A DNA stretch of 64,000 bases from Acanthosepion esculentum. Lineage: Eukaryota > Mollusca > Cephalopoda > Sepiida > Sepiidae. A program made the position numbers and the translations under genes. The notes below the pieces were generated by a model that did not search any database, had not been told where the DNA came from, and was given only the letters and a program-made list of their open reading frames with translations. This document shows positions 58,986 through 64,000 of this stretch, piece after piece. Within the stretch, counting starts at the first letter, position 1. Each line of letters starts with the position of its first letter. The DNA is taken from contig OZ038488.1 of assembly GCA_964036315.1 (NCBI GenBank), positions 66,729,342-66,793,341 of the forward strand, written 5' to 3'.

Positions 58986-59955
58986 CTTTCTTTGTATTCA
59001 TCAAAAAATTATGATCTAAAAACTATTCCTCTTTTTTCTTTTCTTTGAGTGCTTTAATTAATTTTTGGCACTGAAAATCTCCCCCTAAAAATGTGAAGTT
59101 TAAGTTCTTTTTTTTTTTTTTTTTTTTTTTTTATAGACTTAAACCCTTATTTTTTAATTACGAATGTGAAAGTTTTGTTTTTAATCTTCTATATGTATAA
59201 TTATCATTAATACAGTTCTATAAGTGATCAGGAAATCATTCAGGGTCTCAAAAATCATAAATGCCCAATGTGTGAACCCACTGTGTTACGTATCTTGAAT
59301 TTTTATTAGATGAAGCCTTGTCAGTCATTATTATTAGTATTTTTTTCCTTTTAATTTTAGTTTCATATCCTAGAAACTACTCATTGTCATTCTAGCCATA
59401 AGTAAAAATTAATGATTTATGTGGGGCTAATTTAACATTTCTTCCTGAAAGAACATGTGTATTTCAGTGGAAAGCAGAATAAATCGAGTCTCCAATTGTC
59501 AACTTCAGCTTTCTTTTGTTGATTCTTATCACAGTCTGTTTTCACATTAAAATTCCATAATAATGAATGGTAGACATTTGCCTTTATTCCTTCAAGTTCA
59601 ATTACCTTCTCCATTTATAGGATATGAGTAGATTTGTAGCAATTGTTTTCTGTTGGCTGTTTTATAAGATGATTTGTTAGTCTAATTGTTTCATTACATT
59701 CAACTGATTTAAACTCATTTTTGAATGCAATGGAACAATGAAATGTATAATAATGATTTCACAGTCAAAAATCAAGGCTTGACCTATACAAGGACACTTG
59801 CCTAATTTGTGTGCCATGTTTATATTTTACTAGTTTTAAAGGAGTGCTTATTAAAGAGGAGAGTTTTCCTTAGTCTGTAGAACTTTATCAGTTGGTTAAA
59901 AAGGATACACACTCTTAGTTAATTGCTTAAGAATCTCGGAGATTGAATGACCAAT
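58986..59955. other. Downstream DNA, no feature seen
   Basis: Poly(T) at 59107-59133; otherwise no recognised gene or element. Confidence 0.45.
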
Positions 59956-59957
59956 TA

Positions 59958-60834
59958 CGAGGCTCATTCAATAAATAAGGTGAATTTTTCAGTATAAGGC
60001 CTTCTAATACAGATAGAAGCTTACTTTTTTATTTTTCAACGTAGTCTCCCAGCACTGTCACACACTTTTCCCATCTGTGCACAAGCTTCCGTATTCCCTC
60101 AGCCTAAAAATCTTTGGACTGATGTCTCAGCCAGTCGCTCACAACACTTTTGACTTCGTCACTTATAAAATTTGTGTCTCTCGTGAACGCTTTCAAGGGA
60201 GCTAACAGGTGAAAGTCTGAAGGGGCAAGGTCTGAGCTGTAAGGGGGATGAGGGAGCAGTTCCCAGCCCAGCTCGTTGATGGTCTGCACCATTTGGGCTG
60301 CTGTGTGAGGCCTTGTGTTGTCATGATGCAAGATGACTCCTTTTGACTGATGACCCCTGTGTTTGTCCCAACAGATAAGCTCAAACTCCTTGCAATGTTA
60401 TCCACTGTCACCCTTCTGTCAGACTGAATGAAGTCATTGACTGATTCGATCACCTCAGGAGACCTCACTTCTGTAGGCCTCCCAGGCCTGTCTTCATCCT
60501 CAACACTGCTCTGTCCTTCTTTAAACAATTTAGCCCACTTGTAGACATTTGGCACCATACACAGTTGACATTCTCCTATGAATTTCAACTGGTTTGCACC
60601 CTTCAGCAACCAAAAATTTGATAACTGACCGCTGTTCAATCCTGAAGCATGCTTCTTGGTCGGCCATCTTTGTTAATCACCAAAACTCTCAAAGTTTTTT
60701 TTTTTAATCTGCAAAAGAAATTAAATCCATGTAAAAAAGAAGTAAAACAAAAAAAAATAAAAAAAGAGTAAGCTTCTATCTGTATTAGAAGTCCTTATAC
60801 CGAAAAATTAAACTTATTTATTGAATGACCCTCA
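59958..60834 (-). mobile_element. Mariner transposon, internally deleted, ends intact
   Basis: Inverted ends of about 70 bp: left GCTCATTCAATAAATAAGGT... and right (reverse complement) GGTCATTCAATAAATAAGTT..., both continuing to a shared CTTCTAATACAGATAGAAGC. Target TA at 59956-59957 and 60835-60836. Length is 877 bp. The mirrored ends are only modestly diverged, and one broken transposase frame lies between them (separate entry). Confidence 0.88.
60036..60667 (-). pseudogene. Mariner transposase with central deletion
   Basis: Start ATG at 60667-60665 (MADQEACFRIEQRSVIKFLV...), then a frame change near 60560. VYKWAKLFKEGQSSVEDEDR and PGRPTEV follow (second helix-turn-helix and linker), then VNDFIQSDRRVTVDNIARSL. 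The middle with the first catalytic Asp is missing: the text jumps near 60350 to CIMTTQ/MHHDNTRPHTAAQMV, the second catalytic region. It continues LLPHPPYSSDLAPSDFHLLA (PPYSPDLAPSDFHLF, third acidic residue). One in-frame TAG (near 60103) precedes KLVHRWEKCVTVLGDYVEK and stop. The arrangement is that of a non-autonomous mariner. Confidence 0.85.
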
Positions 60835-60836
60835 TA

Positions 60837-61735
60837 CAAATGCTGTGATTATGTATTGGAGAAGACATGACAAAAGATGATCTTGTAAGTTTCAAATATT
60901 TAATAGTTGACTGATATTTTTTAACAATTTTATTTTAGGCAATCTATACATTGAAAATATTGACCTTTTGTTATTAATATTTACTAAGCTGAGTTAGTAA
61001 GGAGATTGTCTTGTGTCAATCTTCCAAGTTTAAAAAACCAAAATTCTTGCTTTGAAATACACAAATTCCAATCAAGCCAGTTTATTTATTTATTTTTTAA
61101 AGTCTAGCTTAGTCTGGCACAAGCCATAGTAATGATTTGGGCACACAGGATGTAACTCATCACACTGGCAGAGTAGCTTATAAAATATACTTTCTTACTA
61201 TTGTGAACTTTGTTATTGAAATCTCCTTCAGACTTGAGTAGGTGGCTCTATTTACCATAAATATCAAATTCCAATTTTTAAAGTTTTGAAATTCCAAATA
61301 TATTGAAAGTTAATATGAGTCTTCAGTGCAGGTGTGAGTTCAAATGTCACAAAATGATTTATTTGGATTCTGTCAGTAATTCTTTCCATGTTTTATCCTT
61401 ATGCATTCAGTTTTGATTAAGAGAAGCTCAGGAAGTTTTTTGTAAAATAATCTTTATATATTTTATGAGATCAGAGTTGAGGTGTCAGTTATTAACCATC
61501 TGTAGAAATTAAAGCATCTGGTCTTCATCACTTTCTCTCACTCACTGGCACACACATGCATTTTTTTTCTAATAAAATGAATTACCAGAGAAAGAAATTG
61601 GATCTATTGTAAAAAAAATTGCTGGAACATCTTTCTCATCATTTTGGGTAGAGGATCACCAAAATATCTGTATTTCTCTTGGAAGCCATGTGTAAGAAAG
61701 TGATCAAATGAGTTGTGTGTATTGAAGACTAAAGA
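60837..61735. other. Downstream DNA, no feature seen
   Basis: AT-rich; no exon, repeat or RNA signature recognised. Confidence 0.45.
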
Positions 61736-61739
61736 CGGA

Positions 61740-62110
61740 TGTATAATGATTTCTGTCTGAATTTCTGGGATGAGGAGTTAACATTACTTACATTTGGACT
61801 GTTCTCTTCATTTTTGTTGTTGTTATCACAATGTTTTGGGTGTTGTGCCCTATGGCCTTCATCAGGTGTATATTGATGTGGGTAACCTATAGGGAATTTT
61901 GAACTGAACTTGTGAACTGTTCCACTTTCACTCCCCATGTCTAGGGATTTCTCGTCTAGTTTTTATTTTTTAGTACTGCTCAGTAATTGCTTGCCCTGTT
62001 TCCACTGTGTCTAAGTACACATTGCACAGCCCAGGGATTGAACTCACTATGTCACCAAATTCATGGACCAACTAATTCATTAGGCTATTGTCCCGCAGAC
62101 TGACAATATA
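61740..62110 (-). repeat. Dispersed family B (ribozyme-like core), copy 3, longest
   Basis: On the - strand: a tRNA-like head (GAGTTCAATCCCTGGGCTGT), a body, then ACCTGATGAAGGCCATAGGG followed by CACAACACCCAAAACATTGTG. The last part aligns with a hammerhead-like CUGAUGA core, a GCC/GGC stem and a decayed GAAA (CAAAA). It ends GGACAGTCC-like and ATTCAGACAGAAATC. Confidence 0.55.
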
Positions 62111-62149
62111 ACAACAAAGATTAGGACAATAGTCTGAATGTAAATAGTG

Positions 62150-62345
62150 TAAACAAGATGTGTAATGATTAGAACGTTCATCTTGCAAAGTAATTTACTA
62201 ATGTAGTGAGTTTGATCTGCACTGGGTACTCCACTATTGTAGTTCTGTATCAGGCTAAGCTAAACTTGGTAATTACCCAAAATTAAATTTGTTATAAAGG
62301 CATGAGTTCATTCTCAAATGAGTGATTTCATTTTGAAGGTTTAAG
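62150..62345 (+). repeat. tRNA-derived SINE
   Basis: GATGTGTAATGATTAGAACG (A-box-like), GTGAGTTTGATCTGCACTGG (B-box-like) and the GGGTACTCCACTA body shared with 15545-15700. Confidence 0.55.
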
Positions 62346-63210
62346 AGAAAATGATTAAAACAAGACTATTGCAAGACGTCTAAGAAATAAACTAAAAATA
62401 AATGTCCACCAATGTCTTTAAGTAAAAGGATTTTACAAAATTGAAAATATTTCCATGAAGTTTTACCAATGTTCCAATATAAATGTATATCAATAGTCAA
62501 CAAATAATTTATATCCAACACTATCAGAAAATAATATCTTAAAATTTGTTAATAAAATCAAAAATATTTACATAATATTCATAATTCTTGCCTTGTTAAC
62601 TTTCATACTTCTCTTCCTGCTAATAAGCAGGTATAGGAGGGGGCTTGGTAATAATCCCCAAATTAACATGTGGGGTAGGGTTGGTGTGCTTATGTTTATT
62701 TGGGACCCAAGAGTAAATACAATTTCAAATGCAGATTTAGCATTTTAACTTTAAATGAACTGATTTATTTGAAATGGTTGATGTAAATTGGTTCTTACAA
62801 ATTGGATTTTCACTGCCAGAGGATTAGCTTGTTAACTATGACTGGAATTTCTGTGGTTAATGGGTTAAGGCAACAAAAAAAACACCCATTTGAATGTTAA
62901 AAACGTTATTGCTTAGATATTGCTCTCAACTCTCTATAGGATTAGCAAGCATTCTCTTAATTACGATTTGCATTTAAAAAATATTCAGTAACAAAGTTTT
63001 TCAAGAAGCCAAACGCCCGTATGCAATTTCAAATTGGGAAGAAAATAACTATTTACATGTTTGTTCTAATGATTCAAGATCATCACCATGTCTTTGTCTC
63101 TTAAAAGACTGGTATTTTTAAAATCTTATTTCAAAGAGTTCTCTTTTAAGTAGTCTTTGCAAGTATACTTTAAGAATACTTCAGAATTTTTGTTTTTAAA
63201 AACTTATATT
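62346..63210. other. Downstream DNA, no feature seen
   Basis: AT-rich without recognised signatures. Confidence 0.45.
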
Positions 63211-63214
63211 GTCT

Positions 63215-63425
63215 TAGGGAATGTGTGGGCAGCCTAATGGGTATCAGTACTGAAAATAGAATAGGTAAGCTGAGTTCAAGTTCTGTCCTTTCTGTTGCAT
63301 TAATTTTCACACAAATGCCATCTCTTCTACACCCAGCTATGGATTAAAAAGCAAGGTAAACCACTCTCTCTGACCTTGGGTGGTAGCAATTCTAAAAGGA
63401 CTACTCTAAATCCAAAACCATGGTG
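63215..63425 (+). repeat. tRNA-derived SINE, diverged
   Basis: GTGGGCAGCCTAATGGGTAT head, AAGCTGAGTTCAAGTTCTGT (B-box-like), TTTTCACACAAATGCCATCT and CCCAGCTATGGATTAAAAAG body, similar to 39668-39860. 63426-64000 shows nothing recognised. Confidence 0.6.
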
Positions 63426-64000
63426 AAAGCAACAGAAAACCACCCCACTATCTTTTTCAAAAAGACATTGTAATTCAAAGATAATTAAAAAGAGAAAAAA
63501 AATCTGTCATGAGCCATGATTGCCTACATCCTGATGAGACATGACATTAAAAAAAACAAAACAAACAAAAGAACTATTATAATTATTTATTTTATTAGAC
63601 ATTTCATGTGTCAGGTGTAATTACTAATGATTATATATTGATATAGCATCTAAATAAAAGCTGTAAATAATTTTCATTGTAGGTTTAACATGTGAACAGA
63701 TGCTGAATATAATGATTTATAAAATTGATCAATATTTATCTTAATTCAAACAGAATTCAAAGGTCATAAAATCGAGTGTAAAGATTGGGTTTGACTTTTT
63801 CTTTTTGTTTACAAACATGAGTTGACATGTAAGAATCTTATTTCCAGATGTGTATTTGCCCATCTGTGTAGTAGAAAAAATCATACAATTATTTTCATAA
63901 AGGTTAGAATGATGAGAATAAATATTTGTACCAAGTAATTCCTCTTCATGGCATTTCTTGAGACAATAGTGGTTACTTGGCAATGCTCGTCTCCTTTCCA

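Overview
This is an AT-rich, gene-poor, repeat-dense animal genomic window. It shows GT-AG introns of up to about 21 kb, long (TA)n and (GT)n(TA)n microsatellites, poly(T) runs, many tRNA- and 5S-derived SINEs, degenerate Tc1/mariner elements, a Merlin transposon, LINE fragments and a Penelope-like element. This repeat mix, with a bilaterian UBX-domain gene, fits a mollusc best, and a cephalopod such as an octopus is my first guess. The species assignment is inference. No prokaryotic or viral gene, CRISPR array or intact tRNA/rRNA gene was seen.

One protein-coding gene is supported. It is the C-terminal half of an ASPSCR1 (TUG, tether containing UBX for GLUT4) orthologue on the + strand. Six exons join in frame: 8703-8775, 9408-9556, 11503-11565, 32978-33030, 34436-34487 and 37539-37614. 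Together they encode the segment from PSDEFFELT through the UBX domain to YLKKDLL...YFRETV. A probable last exon (56176-56279) ends in an acidic tail with the poly(A) signal overlapping the stop codon. At least one exon between 37614 and 56176 is unidentified, because direct joining gives an immediate stop. The N-terminal ubiquitin-like part was not found and probably lies left of the window.

Two transcript-level possibilities stand out. A CpG-rich block (about 7590-8004) ends in a Kozak-like ATG and a strong GTAAGT donor whose phase matches the DEFFEL exon, so an internal promoter could make a short, UBX-only TUG. A 90-nt open segment (32745-32834) has splice-like borders and the same phase as its neighbours, so it could be an in-frame cassette inside the UBX domain.

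Layout: 1-7080 is AT-rich DNA with SINE heads, a fold-back element and microsatellites. 7080-11570 holds a mariner fragment, the CpG block and three gene exons, plus a 5S-SINE interrupted by two LINE fragments. 11570-32980 is one giant intron with at least five Tc1/mariner remnants, SINEs and microsatellites. 32980-37620 holds three exons. 37749-39568 is a 28-bp minisatellite of about 65 units, 58 of them the same variant. 40829-42111 is a Merlin element with an 8-bp target duplication. 42100-56175 is intron with mariner, LINE and Penelope elements. 56280-64000 lies downstream of the gene and holds a LINE reverse transcriptase relic, an internally deleted mariner and SINEs.

All coordinates and splice phases were read by eye. 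Family names for repeats rest on recognised protein or RNA motifs and were not checked against a database.
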